Below, piece by piece: positions 21,861-30,985 of a stretch of DNA of 64,000 bases. Made by a program: the position numbers and the translations under genes. A model generated the notes under the pieces. The model was not told where the DNA came from. It saw only the letters and a program-made list of their open reading frames with translations, and made no database searches. Numbering within the stretch: the stretch's first letter is position 1; the number at the start of each line of letters is the position of its first letter. Source of the DNA: Janthinobacterium sp051380735 (GTDB lineage Bacteria > Pseudomonadota > Gammaproteobacteria > Burkholderiales > Burkholderiaceae_D); NCBI RefSeq assembly GCF_051380735.1, contig NZ_JBNYXQ010000001.1, forward strand, positions 1,740,544-1,804,543. Reading direction: 5' to 3'.

Positions 21861-23657
21861 TTACCGATTGAGCAATTCCGCATCGCGCTGGCGCTCCAGC
21901 TCACCCTGCTCCTGCGTGATTTCGCGGTAGCGTACACCAATTTTCTCCGATGGCAAACCCGACGCAAACAATTGCTGCAATTCCGCCTTCAGGGCGTTCA
22001 GCTTGATTTCACGGATGGTACTGACCAGCCACGCTTGCTCGCTGTCGTAATCGGATTCGCTGCCGGCGGCGATCTCGCCGATGATCTCGTCGTACTCGCT
22101 GCCCAGCTCCTTCAATTGCTGGGCCAGCGCGGCAAAACTTCCGTGCTCGCCCAGCGCCTGGCCGACAGCCACCAGCTGCCCCAGGCTGTGCGCCGCATCG
22201 GGCCCCAGGTGCTGGAAAGCGGTCAGCGCCGCTTCGTCGATCTGCAAGGTCAATGGCGGATGGGCCACCAGCATGCGCATGATCTTCAGTTCCAGCCCCA
22301 CCGGCACCGGGCGGCCCGATTTCGGCGGCGCGCGGCGCGCAACGGCAACCGGCTTGGCCAGCTCGAACAGCGCTTCGATCTCGGCCGGCGTCGACTGCGT
22401 CAGTTGCGCCAGGCCACGCACGATCTGCAGGCGCAAGGACGACGGCGCCATCAGTTGCAACAGCGGCTTGGCGTCGAACTGGACACGCGCGCGCCCTTCC
22501 GGCTCCGACAGATCATGCTCGCCCGAGACTTCCTTGAGCAAAAACTGTGACAGCGGCATCGCTTCATGCACCTGCTGCTCGAAGCCCTCGGCGCCAAATT
22601 CACGGATATAGCTGTCCGGATCGTGTTCGGCTGGCAGGAACAGAAACTTGATGGTCTTGTTGTCCGACACATGCGGCAAGCTCGCTTCGAGCGCGCGGCG
22701 TGCGGCGCGGCGACCGGCCTTGTCGCCGTCGAAGCTGAAAATCACGTTATCGGTCTGGCGCAGCAATTTTTGCACATGGGTCGGCGTGCACGCCGTGCCC
22801 AGCGTGGCCACCGCTTGCGGAAAGCCCATCTGCGCCAGCGCGACCACGTCCATATAGCCTTCCGTCACCAGCACATAGCCGGCGTCGCGGATCGCCTGGC
22901 GCGCCTCGAACAGCCCATATAGTTCGAATCCCTTGGAAAACAAGGGAGTCTCGGGGGAATTAAGGTATTTCGGTTCGCCATGGTCCAGCACCCGGCCGCC
23001 AAAGGCGATTACCTGGCCCTTCGTATTGCGAATCGGGAACATGATGCGCTCGCGGAAACGGTCATAGCGCTTGCGGTTATTGCCCTCTTCGTCGACCTTG
23101 TCGATCACCAGGCCCGCTTCGACCAGCGCCGTCACTTCATAGTCGGCAAACACGGAACGCAGGTTATCCCAGCCGCCCGGCGCGTACCCCATGCCGAAGC
23201 GAGCGGCTACTTCGCCGGTCAGGCCACGATTCTTGAGGTAGGCAATGGCGTCCGGTGCATGGCGCAACTGGCCGCGGTAGTAGTCGCAGGCTTGCGTCAT
23301 GGCGTCGGACAGGGCCAGGCTTTGCGCCTGTATCTGCGCACGCTGGGCCGGGGGAATTTTATCGTCCGCCTCCGGCACCACCATGCCGACGTTTTGCGCC
23401 AGGTCCTTGACGGCGTCGACAAAGCCCATGCCCGAATACTCGATCAGAAAGCCGATCGAGGTGCCATGCGCGCCGCAGCCGAAGCAGTGATAGAACTGCT
23501 TGGTGGGACTGACGGTAAAGCTCGGCGATTTTTCACTGTGGAACGGGCACAAGCCCATGAAATTGGCGCCACCTTTTTTCAGCTGCACGTAGCGCCCGAC
23601 GACATCGACGATATCGACGCGGTTGAGCAAATCGGAAATGAAAGATTGTGGTATCAC
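21861..23657 (-). CDS. dnaG: DNA primase
   Basis: A 598-aa full-length primase that makes RNA primers on the lagging strand. The N-terminal CHC2 zinc-binding domain is visible (CPFHSEKSPSF followed by YHCFGCGAHG, about 37-65). The catalytic core and TOPRIM domain follow (VLVTEGYMDVVAL about 260, then FSFDGDKAGRRAA with the acidic metal ligands). The C-terminal about 150 residues form the helicase-binding domain. It sits between yqeY and rpoD, as in the canonical macromolecular-synthesis operon. Confidence 0.98.
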   Translation of the reverse strand: MIPQSFISDLLNRVDIVDVVGRYVQLKKGGANFMGLCPFHSEKSPSFTVSPTKQFYHCFGCGAHGTSIGFLIEYSGMGFVDAVKDLAQNVGMVVPEADDKIPPAQRAQIQAQSLALSDAMTQACDYYRGQLRHAPDAIAYLKNRGLTGEVAARFGMGYAPGGWDNLRSVFADYEVTALVEAGLVIDKVDEEGNNRKRYDRFRERIMFPIRNTKGQVIAFGGRVLDHGEPKYLNSPETPLFSKGFELYGLFEARQAIRDAGYVLVTEGYMDVVALAQMGFPQAVATLGTACTPTHVQKLLRQTDNVIFSFDGDKAGRRAARRALEASLPHVSDNKTIKFLFLPAEHDPDSYIREFGAEGFEQQVHEAMPLSQFLLKEVSGEHDLSEPEGRARVQFDAKPLLQLMAPSSLRLQIVRGLAQLTQSTPAEIEALFELAKPVAVARRAPPKSGRPVPVGLELKIMRMLVAHPPLTLQIDEAALTAFQHLGPDAAHSLGQLVAVGQALGEHGSFAALAQQLKELGSEYDEIIGEIAAGSESDYDSEQAWLVSTIREIKLNALKAELQQLFASGLPSEKIGVRYREITQEQGELERQRDAELLNR

Positions 23658-23783
23658 TGGCGAGGGCGGTCTTGTTGTAGGTCAGACTATACTACCGCAC
23701 GGCCCTGATGTTGATCCAGGTCAACGTGTGGCGCTGCGGCTGCCAGCGCAATCGCCGGCAGCCGTTGATACTGAAGATAGTGC

Positions 23784-24236
23784 TTACGCGGCTGGCGACA
23801 AGGCCTTCTTGACCATCGCCGACACCACGGTCATGTCGGCACGGCCGGCCAGCTTCGGCTTGACGATGGCCATTACCTTGCCCATGTCCTGTGGACCAGC
23901 GGCGCCCGAGGCGGCCACGGCGGCGGCAACTTCAGCGGCCACTTCTTCTTCCGACAAGCCGGCAGGCATGTAAGCGACCAAATGCACCAGTTCGGCTTTT
24001 TCAATGTCGGCCAGGTCGGCGCGGCCACCGGCTTCGAATTGGGTGATCGAATCCTTGCGCTGCTTGATCATCTTTTCAACGATGGCCGTCACGTGAGCGT
24101 CCGTCAGTTCGATGCGCTCGTCGACTTCCTTGCGCTTGATTTCAGCGAGCAGCAGACGTATCGTGCCCAGCTTGCCAGTTTCCTTGGCGCGCATGGCATT
24201 TTTCATGTCTTCGGTAATTTGTTCTTTCAAGCTCAT
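23784..24236 (-). CDS. yqeY: GatB/YqeY domain protein
   Basis: A 150-aa protein starting at ATG 24236, which has an AGGAT SD; the longer frame to 24266 adds a non-conserved MPITSITRIA. It begins MSLKEQITEDMKNAMRAKET and contains the helical YqeY core and the Ala-rich tail domain related to the GatB C-terminus, including GKVMAIVKPKLAGRAD. The fold is thought to bind tRNA, but its precise role is not established. The position between rpsU and dnaG is the common betaproteobacterial order. Confidence 0.93.
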   Translation of the reverse strand: MSLKEQITEDMKNAMRAKETGKLGTIRLLLAEIKRKEVDERIELTDAHVTAIVEKMIKQRKDSITQFEAGGRADLADIEKAELVHLVAYMPAGLSEEEVAAEVAAAVAASGAAGPQDMGKVMAIVKPKLAGRADMTVVSAMVKKALSPAA

Positions 24237-24427
24237 GGCTATCCTCGTGATTGATGTTATTGGCAACGCGTGTTGCTGGCAAAGCGGCCGGCCACAAAAG
24301 CGAAAACCCGCTGCGGCGAACCGGAGCGGGTATGCGACTCATCTGAAGCAGCGCCCCAGGCGAATCAAAACAAAACCCGTGGCGAACAATGCGCCGTGCT
24401 ACCCGGGTTGGTTCTGACTGAACAGTC

Positions 24428-24640
24428 TTAGAATAATTTTTTCGGCAGTTGTTGGCTGCGGATGCGTTTGTAATGACGCTTGACAGCAGCTGCCAGCTTG
24501 CGCTTGCGCTCAGCTGTTGGCTTTTCATAGAATTCGCGGGCGCGCAATTCGGTCAGCAGACCCGTTTTTTCGATGGTGCGTTTGAAGCGACGCATTGCGA
24601 CTTCGAACGGCTCGTTTTCTTTAAGGCGAATAGTGGTCAT
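24428..24640 (-). CDS. rpsU: 30S ribosomal protein S21
   Basis: A 70-aa strongly basic protein of standard S21 length, with the conserved N-terminus MTTIRLKENEPFEVAMRRFK and the RAREFYEKP and KRHYKR motifs. It is part of the small ribosomal subunit platform and helps mRNA binding at initiation. It is the first gene of the rpsU-yqeY-dnaG-rpoD group. The 190-bp gap to yqeY contains inverted repeats (ACCCGCT / AGCGGGT around 24305-24330) that may attenuate read-through. 24641-24821 upstream contains no gene, only the presumed rpsU promoter. Confidence 0.97.
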   Translation of the reverse strand: MTTIRLKENEPFEVAMRRFKRTIEKTGLLTELRAREFYEKPTAERKRKLAAAVKRHYKRIRSQQLPKKLF

Positions 24641-24821
24641 GTAAAATTCAAACCGTTGAGGTGATGTATAGGAAGAGGTAGATAGTAGCAGCTTTTATCG
24701 GAAAAAGAAAGCCCTTCCCTGCTTGCGCCTGGATTGCAGCCTGACAAGACCGTGCGGCTGTGGCGTAAACCACGCAATCACGGGACGCCCTGTGGCGTCC
24801 GCCCATTTTACCGCAAGTGCT

Positions 24822-26036
24822 TTACTGCAGCGCGACGCCGGCCGCCACGCCCGAAGCCCAGGCCCACTGAAAGTTGTAGCCGCCCAGCCAGCCCGTCACA
24901 TCGACCGATTCGCCAATGAAATACAGGCCCGGCACCTTGTTGGCCATCATGGTCTGCTGCGCCAGTTCTCGCGTGTCGATGCCGCCGCGCGTCACTTCGG
25001 CCTTGCGATAGCCTTCCGAACCGTTCGGCACGATGGACCAGGCATTGATGGCCTGGCCCAGCTTGCGCAGTTGCGCGTCCGGCATGTCGGCAATGCGCGC
25101 ATCCTGCGCCAGGCCATTGACGGCCAGCAGGCAGTCGGCCAGGCGCTGCGGCAACCATTGCGCGACGATATTGCCCAGCTGCTTTTTCAAGCTGCCCTTG
25201 CCTTCGATCAGGGTTTGCGCCACGTCCACTTCCGGCAGCAGGTTGATAACGATGGGCGTGCCCGGTTGCCAGAAACTGGAAATTTGCAAAATGGCTGGGC
25301 CGGACAGGCCGCGATGGGTGAACAGCAAGTCTTCACGGAAACGCGCGCCGGTCGGCGTGCGCCCTTTCAGGCTGCCCGTTTCCACATCCACCTCCAACGC
25401 AATGCCCGACAATTCGGCAAACGGCGCCCAGCTGGCAGGATCAAAAGTCAGTGGCACCAGCGCCGGGCGCGGCTCGACCATCTTCAGATCAAACTGGCTG
25501 GCGATGCGGTAGGCGAAGTCGGTCGCGCCGATTTTCGGGATCGACAGGCCGCCCGTGGCGATCACCAGATTGGCCGCCTCGATCTCGCCACTGTCGGTCT
25601 GCAGCAGAAAACTGCCGTCGTCCTGGCGCGCAACGCTGTCGATCTTGCACGGCATGCGCCAGTGCACGTCGCCAGCAGCGCACTCGTCCTTGAGCATTTC
25701 GATGATCTGCTCGGCCGATTCATTGCAGAACTGCTGGCCCTTGTGCTTCTCGTGGTAGCCGATACGGTGTTTTTTCACCAGCGCCAGGAAGTCTTGTGGC
25801 GTGTAGCGCGACAGCGCGCTCTTGCAGAAATGCGGGTTGTCCGACAAAAAGTGCTGCGGACCGGCGTGGATATTGGTGAAATTGCAGCGCCCCCCGCCCG
25901 AGATGCGGATTTTTTCGGCCAGCCTGGCCGCGTGATCGATCAATACCACGCGCTTGCCCTGCTGGGCGGCCACGGCCGCACACATCATGCCGGCCGCGCC
26001 TGCGCCGATCACTGCCACATCAAATTGTTTTGCCAT
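24822..26036 (-). CDS. HI0933/YhiN-family FAD-dependent oxidoreductase
   Basis: A 404-aa flavoprotein starting at ATG 26036, because the Rossmann motif DVAVIGAGAAGMMCA follows directly; the longer frame to 26132 is not conserved. The FAD-binding elements GRCNFTNIHAG and LVIATGGLSIPKIGATD are characteristic of the HI0933/BaiN-like family, and the C-terminus has FIGESVDVTGWLGGYNFQ. Members are predicted NAD(P)H- or FAD-dependent reductases with no firmly established physiological substrate in proteobacteria. The gene is 53 bp downstream of ybiB on the same strand and may be co-transcribed. Confidence 0.9.
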   Translation of the reverse strand: MAKQFDVAVIGAGAAGMMCAAVAAQQGKRVVLIDHAARLAEKIRISGGGRCNFTNIHAGPQHFLSDNPHFCKSALSRYTPQDFLALVKKHRIGYHEKHKGQQFCNESAEQIIEMLKDECAAGDVHWRMPCKIDSVARQDDGSFLLQTDSGEIEAANLVIATGGLSIPKIGATDFAYRIASQFDLKMVEPRPALVPLTFDPASWAPFAELSGIALEVDVETGSLKGRTPTGARFREDLLFTHRGLSGPAILQISSFWQPGTPIVINLLPEVDVAQTLIEGKGSLKKQLGNIVAQWLPQRLADCLLAVNGLAQDARIADMPDAQLRKLGQAINAWSIVPNGSEGYRKAEVTRGGIDTRELAQQTMMANKVPGLYFIGESVDVTGWLGGYNFQWAWASGVAAGVALQ

Positions 26037-26089
26037 AAAATTCCGCTCACCGCTGATTACAAAAGCGCCATTGTAAACGGCGCAGGCCA

Positions 26090-27082
26090 TCAGGCGGCGG
26101 CGCCTGCGATCCTGGCAGACGCCATCAGGCATTGCTCCACCTGCTGCGCGATCGATGGCGGCACGGGAATGGCGCCGGCCAGTACCTGTTTGATCCAGGC
26201 GGCGGTGGTGGCCGCGTCGCGTTCCACCGGCAAATGCGGCAGTTGCTCGACGAGCAACTGTTTCTCCACCAGCACGGTACGCTCGACGCCGTGGAACCAG
26301 TCGATCTGCTGGGCCTTGTTGGCGTTGGCCACCGTTTCGCCTTCCGTGCCGCGCATCAGAAAGGCGTCGCCGCGCCCGACCGGTGCGGCAGTGATGAAAT
26401 ATTCACCGAGCATTTCCAGGTATTCCGGGTGCGTGTACGACACCAGGCGCAGCGCCGGCCCCGCAAACGGCTGCATGATTTTCACCAGGGTGTGGGTGGA
26501 ATTGCGCACGCCCAGCACGCGGCGCAAGGACAGCAGCCAGGCCAGCTTCGGCGCCAGCGTGGCAATCGGCATGAACGCGACCTCGCCGCGCGCCATCACG
26601 TCTTGCGCTTGTTGATGGCTGTCGCAGGCGTGCACGTCCAGCGCGGCCAGTACTTCGGCGGTACTCACGCGGCCCACGTCCAGCGTGACGCCATGCACCA
26701 GCACCGGTGCGCCGGCGCGCGCCAGCAGCAGCGCCAGCAAGGCCGTCAGGTTGGCCATCTTGCGCGCGCCGTTGTAGCTGGGTATGACGACAGGCGCGTA
26801 CGGTCCGGCTGGCGCCTGCAGCGGTGCAAACGACGCTTCGGCCGCGTCGAGGAAACCGGCGATCTCGTCCACCGATTCACCCTTGATGCGCATCGACAGC
26901 AAAATGCCGCCCAGCTCCAACTCGGACACGCGGCCATCGAGCATGGCGCGATACAGGGCGCAGGCGTCATCACGCGTCATGCTGCGCGCGCCGTTCTTGC
27001 CGCGGCCGATTTCCTTGATAAAGCGGGCGGCGGGAAATGGCTCTCCGGCCACGTCGGTATGGGGAATGGATACGGTAGTCAT
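26090..27082 (-). CDS. ybiB: DNA-binding protein YbiB (anthranilate phosphoribosyltransferase fold)
   Basis: A 330-aa protein related to TrpD but of the YbiB branch. It has FIKEIGRGKNGARSMTRDDA at the N-terminus, LELGGILLSMRIKGE, and VLVHGVTLDVGRVSTAEVL in the position of the TrpD phosphate-binding loop. YbiB proteins are known to bind nucleic acids non-specifically and are not thought to make anthranilate phosphoribosyl. No trp genes are nearby, which supports YbiB over TrpD. Confidence 0.88.
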   Translation of the reverse strand: MTTVSIPHTDVAGEPFPAARFIKEIGRGKNGARSMTRDDACALYRAMLDGRVSELELGGILLSMRIKGESVDEIAGFLDAAEASFAPLQAPAGPYAPVVIPSYNGARKMANLTALLALLLARAGAPVLVHGVTLDVGRVSTAEVLAALDVHACDSHQQAQDVMARGEVAFMPIATLAPKLAWLLSLRRVLGVRNSTHTLVKIMQPFAGPALRLVSYTHPEYLEMLGEYFITAAPVGRGDAFLMRGTEGETVANANKAQQIDWFHGVERTVLVEKQLLVEQLPHLPVERDAATTAAWIKQVLAGAIPVPPSIAQQVEQCLMASARIAGAAA

Positions 27083-27231
27083 GGCGCCAGCTTACACGGA
27101 TTTGGCATCTGTATGGCTACATGAAGAAATCATGTAGCCTGGCGTTTTTAACCAACAATCTTCCGCCAGGGCGCATTTCCGCTACACTATTGCCTCTTAA
27201 AGCATGCAATAGCGAAAGCCCAGCCAGACTC

Positions 27232-28293
27232 ATGAATACGCCAGACATCGAAAATATCAACGTCATTTCCTTCGCGCCTATGCCCACGCCGGCCGAACTG
27301 CACGCCAGACTGCCGCTGTCGGCCAGCGCCTTTGACACCGTCAACCGCGGCCGCGAAGCGCTGCGCGACATCATCGACCGCAAGGACCAGCGCCTGTTCG
27401 TGGTGGTCGGCCCGTGCTCGATCCATGATCCGGTGGCCGGCCTCGATTACGCGCGCCGACTGAAAGCGCTGCAAGACGAAGTCAAGGACACGATGCTGCT
27501 GGTGATGCGGGTGTATTTCGAAAAACCGCGCACCACCACCGGCTGGAAAGGCTATATCAACGACCCGTACATGGACGATACGTTCAAGGTCAACGAAGGC
27601 ATGGAAAAGGCGCGCCGGTTCCTGCTCGACGTGTGCGAACTGGGCCTGCCCACCGCCACCGAAGCGCTGGACCCGATCTCGCCGCAATACCTGGGTGACC
27701 TGATCGCCTGGACGGCGATTGGCGCGCGCACCACCGAATCGCAGACCCACCGCGAAATGTCGTCGGGCCTGTCGACGCCGGTCGGTTTCAAGAACGGCAC
27801 CGATGGCGACATCAGCATCGCCGTCAACGCCATCCTGTCGTCGGCGCACCCGCACTCCTTCCTGGGCATCAACGGCGAAGGCAATGTGTCCATCGTACGC
27901 ACGCGCGGCAACGCCTATGGCCACGTGGTGCTGCGCGGCGGCGACGGCCGCCCGAACTATGATTCGGTGTCGATCGCGATCGCCGAACAGGCGCTGGCCA
28001 AGGCCAAGCTGCCGGCCAACCTGGTGGTCGACTGCTCGCATGCAAACAGCTACAAGAAGCCGGAACTGCAGCCGCTGGTGATGGCCGACGTGATCCACCA
28101 GATCGTGCAGGGCAACCGCTCGCTGGTGGGCGTGATGATTGAATCGAATATTGTCAAGGGCAACCAGAAAATTCCGCAAGACCTGTCGCAGCTGACCTAT
28201 GGCTGCTCGGTGACCGACGGCTGCATAGACTGGGATACTACCGCCACCATGCTGCGCGAAGCGCATGCGCATTTGCTCAAGCGGCCACGGTAA
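27232..28293 (+). CDS. aroG: 3-deoxy-7-phosphoheptulonate synthase, class I
   Basis: A 353-aa cytoplasmic enzyme condensing phosphoenolpyruvate and erythrose 4-phosphate, the first step of the shikimate pathway. The start at ATG 27232 is chosen because the family begins at MNTPDIENINV; the upstream frame is leader-like. Diagnostic motifs are VVGPCSIHDP, MRVYFEKPRTTTGWKG, GARTTESQTHRE, GFKNGTDG and VDCSHANSYK. It is of the AroFGH type, normally feedback-inhibited by an aromatic amino acid; which one cannot be told reliably here. It is divergent from ybiB. It is followed by REP-like sequences and convergent with the NirD-like gene. Confidence 0.95.
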   Translation: MNTPDIENINVISFAPMPTPAELHARLPLSASAFDTVNRGREALRDIIDRKDQRLFVVVGPCSIHDPVAGLDYARRLKALQDEVKDTMLLVMRVYFEKPRTTTGWKGYINDPYMDDTFKVNEGMEKARRFLLDVCELGLPTATEALDPISPQYLGDLIAWTAIGARTTESQTHREMSSGLSTPVGFKNGTDGDISIAVNAILSSAHPHSFLGINGEGNVSIVRTRGNAYGHVVLRGGDGRPNYDSVSIAIAEQALAKAKLPANLVVDCSHANSYKKPELQPLVMADVIHQIVQGNRSLVGVMIESNIVKGNQKIPQDLSQLTYGCSVTDGCIDWDTTATMLREAHAHLLKRPR

Positions 28294-28304
28294 GCAGCAA
28301 ACTG

Positions 28305-28370
28305 CGGGGGTCAGACCCTCAATGCCGCAAACTCGGAGGCCTGCGCTAACGGTGGCGGGGGTCTGACCCC
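28305..28370. repeat. REP-like pair of GGGGTC(A/T)GACCC palindromes
   Basis: GCGGGGGTCAGACCCT (from 28304) and GGCGGGGGTCTGACCCC (28354-28370) lie in the convergent gap between aroG and the NirD-like gene. The same core recurs at 30042-30068 and 30129-30155. This spread of short palindromes fits a REP/RAYT-type dispersed family. Confidence 0.8.
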
Positions 28371-28374
28371 AGAA

Positions 28375-28782
28375 TCACGCCATTTGTACATGCGGCAGCA
28401 GCGCAAACGAGCCGGCCAGCGCCTGCTCGGCCTTGCTGGCCGGGACGTTGAGTTCTTTCAGGTCCAGGTAGATGCGCCCGTCCAGGATACGCACCGCATA
28501 CATGCGCGCCACACCCTGCACGGGCGCGACCAGCCGGCCCGAATCGAGTTCGATGATCCAGCTATTCTTCGGCCCGATCAGGTTTTTCTCCATCAGCACG
28601 CCATGCGCCAGCGGGCCACCCAGGCAAGGCACGCTGTCGAGCAGTGCGTAGACCGTGTCGTCGGCCGCGCGAAACAGCGCCACGCCAGGCAAATCCTGCC
28701 AGGCCAGCCCGCGCTGCACCATGCGCGCGCCCGCCAAAGGCATGTCCTTCAGGCGGCATATCATTTTCCATTGTTCCGGCAT
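28375..28782 (-). CDS. NirD-like (Rieske-fold) small protein without cluster ligands
   Basis: A 135-aa protein starting at ATG 28782, with a GGGAG SD; the longer frame upstream is not coding. The layout matches the nitrite-reductase small-subunit/Rieske_2 fold: MICRLKDMPLAGARMVQRG, DTVYALLDSVPCLGGPLAHG, SWIIELDSGRLV. The positions where a Rieske protein has C-x-H and C-x2-H read C-L-G and G-P-K-N, so no [2Fe-2S] cluster is expected. That is known for NirD. No nirB large subunit is adjacent. Its function without a partner is unclear; nitrite reductase could be encoded elsewhere, or this is an orphan paralogue. Confidence 0.75.
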   Translation of the reverse strand: MPEQWKMICRLKDMPLAGARMVQRGLAWQDLPGVALFRAADDTVYALLDSVPCLGGPLAHGVLMEKNLIGPKNSWIIELDSGRLVAPVQGVARMYAVRILDGRIYLDLKELNVPASKAEQALAGSFALLPHVQMA

Positions 28783-28992
28783 CACAAGCTCCCGTGAGAA
28801 AAGCACAGCTGTTCCATAAGCAAGAGCGGTGCCAGTGCTGAAACACCGCCGACAAGGGGACACCAAGCGCCAGAGTGCGCGCCAGCGCACTGCGCAAGTG
28901 CACACTGCCGCCGAAATGGTGCGCCGGCGGCCAGGCTGGCGTGGCCGCTTTCCTTTACAATGACGGATTACTCCCCCTACTTTGCACCCTTC

Positions 28993-30033
28993 ATGATTGT
29001 TCTTGGCGTCGAATCCTCCTGTGACGAAACCGGCCTGGCCCTGTACGACACCGACCGCGGCCTGCTGTCGCATGCCCTTTATTCGCAAGTCGCCATGCAC
29101 GAACAGTATGGCGGCGTGGTGCCGGAACTGGCCTCGCGCGACCATATCCGCCGCGCCATCCCGCTGCTGACCGAAGCGCTGGACAAGGCCGGCATCACAC
29201 TGCCGCAGATCGACGCCATCGCCTATACGCAAGGCCCGGGCCTGGCCGGCGCGCTGCTGGTCGGCTCGTCGGTGGCCTGCAGCCTGGGCCTGGCAATCGA
29301 CAAGCCGGTGCTGGGCATCCACCACCTGGAAGGCCATCTGCTGTCGCCGCTGCTTGCTTCAGAGCCGCCCGAGTTCCCGTTTATCGCCCTCTTGGTATCG
29401 GGCGGCCACACGCAGCTGATGCGCGTGGACGGTGTGGGCCAGTACACCCTGCTCGGTGAAACGCTGGACGACGCGGCCGGCGAAGCGTTCGACAAATCGG
29501 CCAAGCTGCTGGGCCTGGGCTACCCGGGCGGCCCGGCGATTTCGCGCCTGGCCGAATTCGGCGACCCGCTGGCCTACAAGCTGCCGCGCCCGATGATGCA
29601 TTCAAAAGACTTCAATTTCAGCTTTTCGGGCCTGAAAACGGCGGTGCTGACGGTGGTGAAAAACCACGAAGAAAAAGTGATCGCCAATATCTGCGAGCAG
29701 GACAAGGCGAATATCGCGCGCGGCTTTGTCGACGCCATCGTCGAGGTGCTGACAGCCAAATGCGTGTCGGCCCTCAAGCACACGGGCTTGAAACGGCTGG
29801 TGATCGCTGGCGGCGTGGGCGCCAACGCCCAGCTGCGCGCCTCGCTCAACGCGGCGGCGGCAAAAAAACGCTTCAAGGTGTATTACCCCGAGCTGGAGTT
29901 CTGTACCGATAACGGCGCCATGATCGCCTTTGCCGGCGCCATGCGCTTGCAGATCAACCCTGCTGCGGCCAAGCGCGATTATGCGTTCAATGTGCGGCCG
30001 CGCTGGCCGCTCGATGAAATCCGCGAAGTTTGA
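28993..30033 (+). CDS. tsaD: tRNA N6-adenosine threonylcarbamoyltransferase
   Basis: A 346-aa ASKHA-fold protein that transfers threonylcarbamoyl to A37 of ANN-reading tRNAs together with TsaB and TsaE. The start at ATG 28993 is chosen because the family begins MIVLGVESSCDETG; upstream codons are atypical. The metal-binding HHLEGHL motif (about 110-116), the ATP-binding VSGGHTQL and the C-terminal VIAGGVGANAQLR followed by FCTDNGAMIA are all present. It is divergent from the NirD-like gene and is followed immediately by a REP pair. Confidence 0.97.
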   Translation: MIVLGVESSCDETGLALYDTDRGLLSHALYSQVAMHEQYGGVVPELASRDHIRRAIPLLTEALDKAGITLPQIDAIAYTQGPGLAGALLVGSSVACSLGLAIDKPVLGIHHLEGHLLSPLLASEPPEFPFIALLVSGGHTQLMRVDGVGQYTLLGETLDDAAGEAFDKSAKLLGLGYPGGPAISRLAEFGDPLAYKLPRPMMHSKDFNFSFSGLKTAVLTVVKNHEEKVIANICEQDKANIARGFVDAIVEVLTAKCVSALKHTGLKRLVIAGGVGANAQLRASLNAAAAKKRFKVYYPELEFCTDNGAMIAFAGAMRLQINPAAAKRDYAFNVRPRWPLDEIREV

Positions 30034-30041
30034 TCGAAGCC

Positions 30042-30068
30042 GGGGTCGGACCCGTCGGGTCTGACCCC
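30042..30068. repeat. REP-like pair after tsaD
   Basis: GGGGTCGGACCC (30042-30053) and GGGTCTGACCCC (30057-30068) start 8 bp after the tsaD stop, in the tsaD-eutC convergent gap. Confidence 0.8.
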
Positions 30069-30118
30069 AGCCTTCCGCCGCGCCGCCAGCGACGTTTAAA
30101 TATCGATCCGTCGAATCA

Positions 30119-30922
30119 TCAGGAATCTGGGATCAGACCCAGCGGGTCTGACCCCAATAAAAAATTCCGCCCTAGTCCCAAGCCTTCCTCCGCCACCGTC
30201 TCATCCTTCAGCCCCACCCCCGACAACTGTCGCGCAAACGCCTGCGACAACAGGTAATGCAGCCGGTACGCAGCCTGTCCATACGCCATGCCTTCCGGGC
30301 GCACGTTGGAGATGCAGTTGCGGCTGTCGTCCCGCAGGCCCACCTTCGGCGCCCACGTCAGATACAAGCCCATGCTGTCCGGGGAAGAGAGGCCTGGCCG
30401 CTCGCCGATCAGCACCAGCACGGCGCGCGCCTGCAGCAATTCGCCCACTTCGTCACCGGCCGCCACCCGCCCCTGTTGCACGATGATTAACGGCGACACC
30501 GTCCATGACTCCAGCGCCAGCCTTGCACGCAGGGCCGCCAGGAACGGCGCCGCATGGCGTTCGATCGCCAGCGCGGACAAACCATCGCAAGCCACCAGCG
30601 CCAGATCCACTCCCCGGGAACAGGCCGCTAGGTGCTGGCGCGAAGCGTCGTCGAGACGCCGCCCCAGGTCGGGCCGCTGCAGATAGATGGCACGCGTGGC
30701 GGCCGCGCTGTGCAAGGCGATGCTGCCCGGCTCGCGTGCCGCCAGCGCTTGCGTATCGAGTTCCAGGTGCACCGCATCGCGCGCCTGCGCATGGGCCAGC
30801 TGGAAAGCCAGTTGTTTTGATGTCGGCAGGCTGACGCCGCTGCGGCCCAGCGCGATGCGCGCACGGGTATGGCGGCGCAAGGCTTGCCAGGGATTGTCGG
30901 TCACTACGGTGTCGCTGGCCAT
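30119..30922 (-). CDS. eutC: Ethanolamine ammonia-lyase small subunit
   Basis: A 267-aa protein with the EutC pattern: NPWQALRRHTRARIALGRSG at the N-terminus, then RPDLGRRLDD, LVACDGLSALAIE, LIGERPGLSSPDS and NCISNVRPEGM. With EutB it forms the adenosylcobalamin-dependent lyase that splits ethanolamine into acetaldehyde and ammonia. It is 3.7 kb away from eutB, with three unrelated genes between. Its last roughly dozen codons (reading GSDPLGLIPDS) are made from a REP-like palindrome, so the C-terminus is extended or altered relative to a typical EutC. No carboxysome-type eut shell genes are present. Confidence 0.93.
   Translation of the reverse strand: MASDTVVTDNPWQALRRHTRARIALGRSGVSLPTSKQLAFQLAHAQARDAVHLELDTQALAAREPGSIALHSAAATRAIYLQRPDLGRRLDDASRQHLAACSRGVDLALVACDGLSALAIERHAAPFLAALRARLALESWTVSPLIIVQQGRVAAGDEVGELLQARAVLVLIGERPGLSSPDSMGLYLTWAPKVGLRDDSRNCISNVRPEGMAYGQAAYRLHYLLSQAFARQLSGVGLKDETVAEEGLGLGRNFLLGSDPLGLIPDS
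30129..30155. repeat. REP-like pair inside the 3' end of eutC
   Basis: GGGATCAGACCC (30129-30140) and GGGTCTGACCCC (30144-30155) lie within the reading frame and supply the final residues and stop of EutC. This is the third member of the GGGGTCNGACCC family in 2 kb. Confidence 0.8.
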
Positions 30923-30985
30923 GGCATGCTCCCGGGGTGGTGGAATCTTGCTACACTGCGCACCAGCATATCACCAGGGAGCACC

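Noticed and set aside
28305..30155. CRISPR-like repeat array
   Set aside because: The GGGGTCNGACCC units are palindromic, irregularly spaced and lie in gene ends. There are no spacers of constant length and no cas genes.
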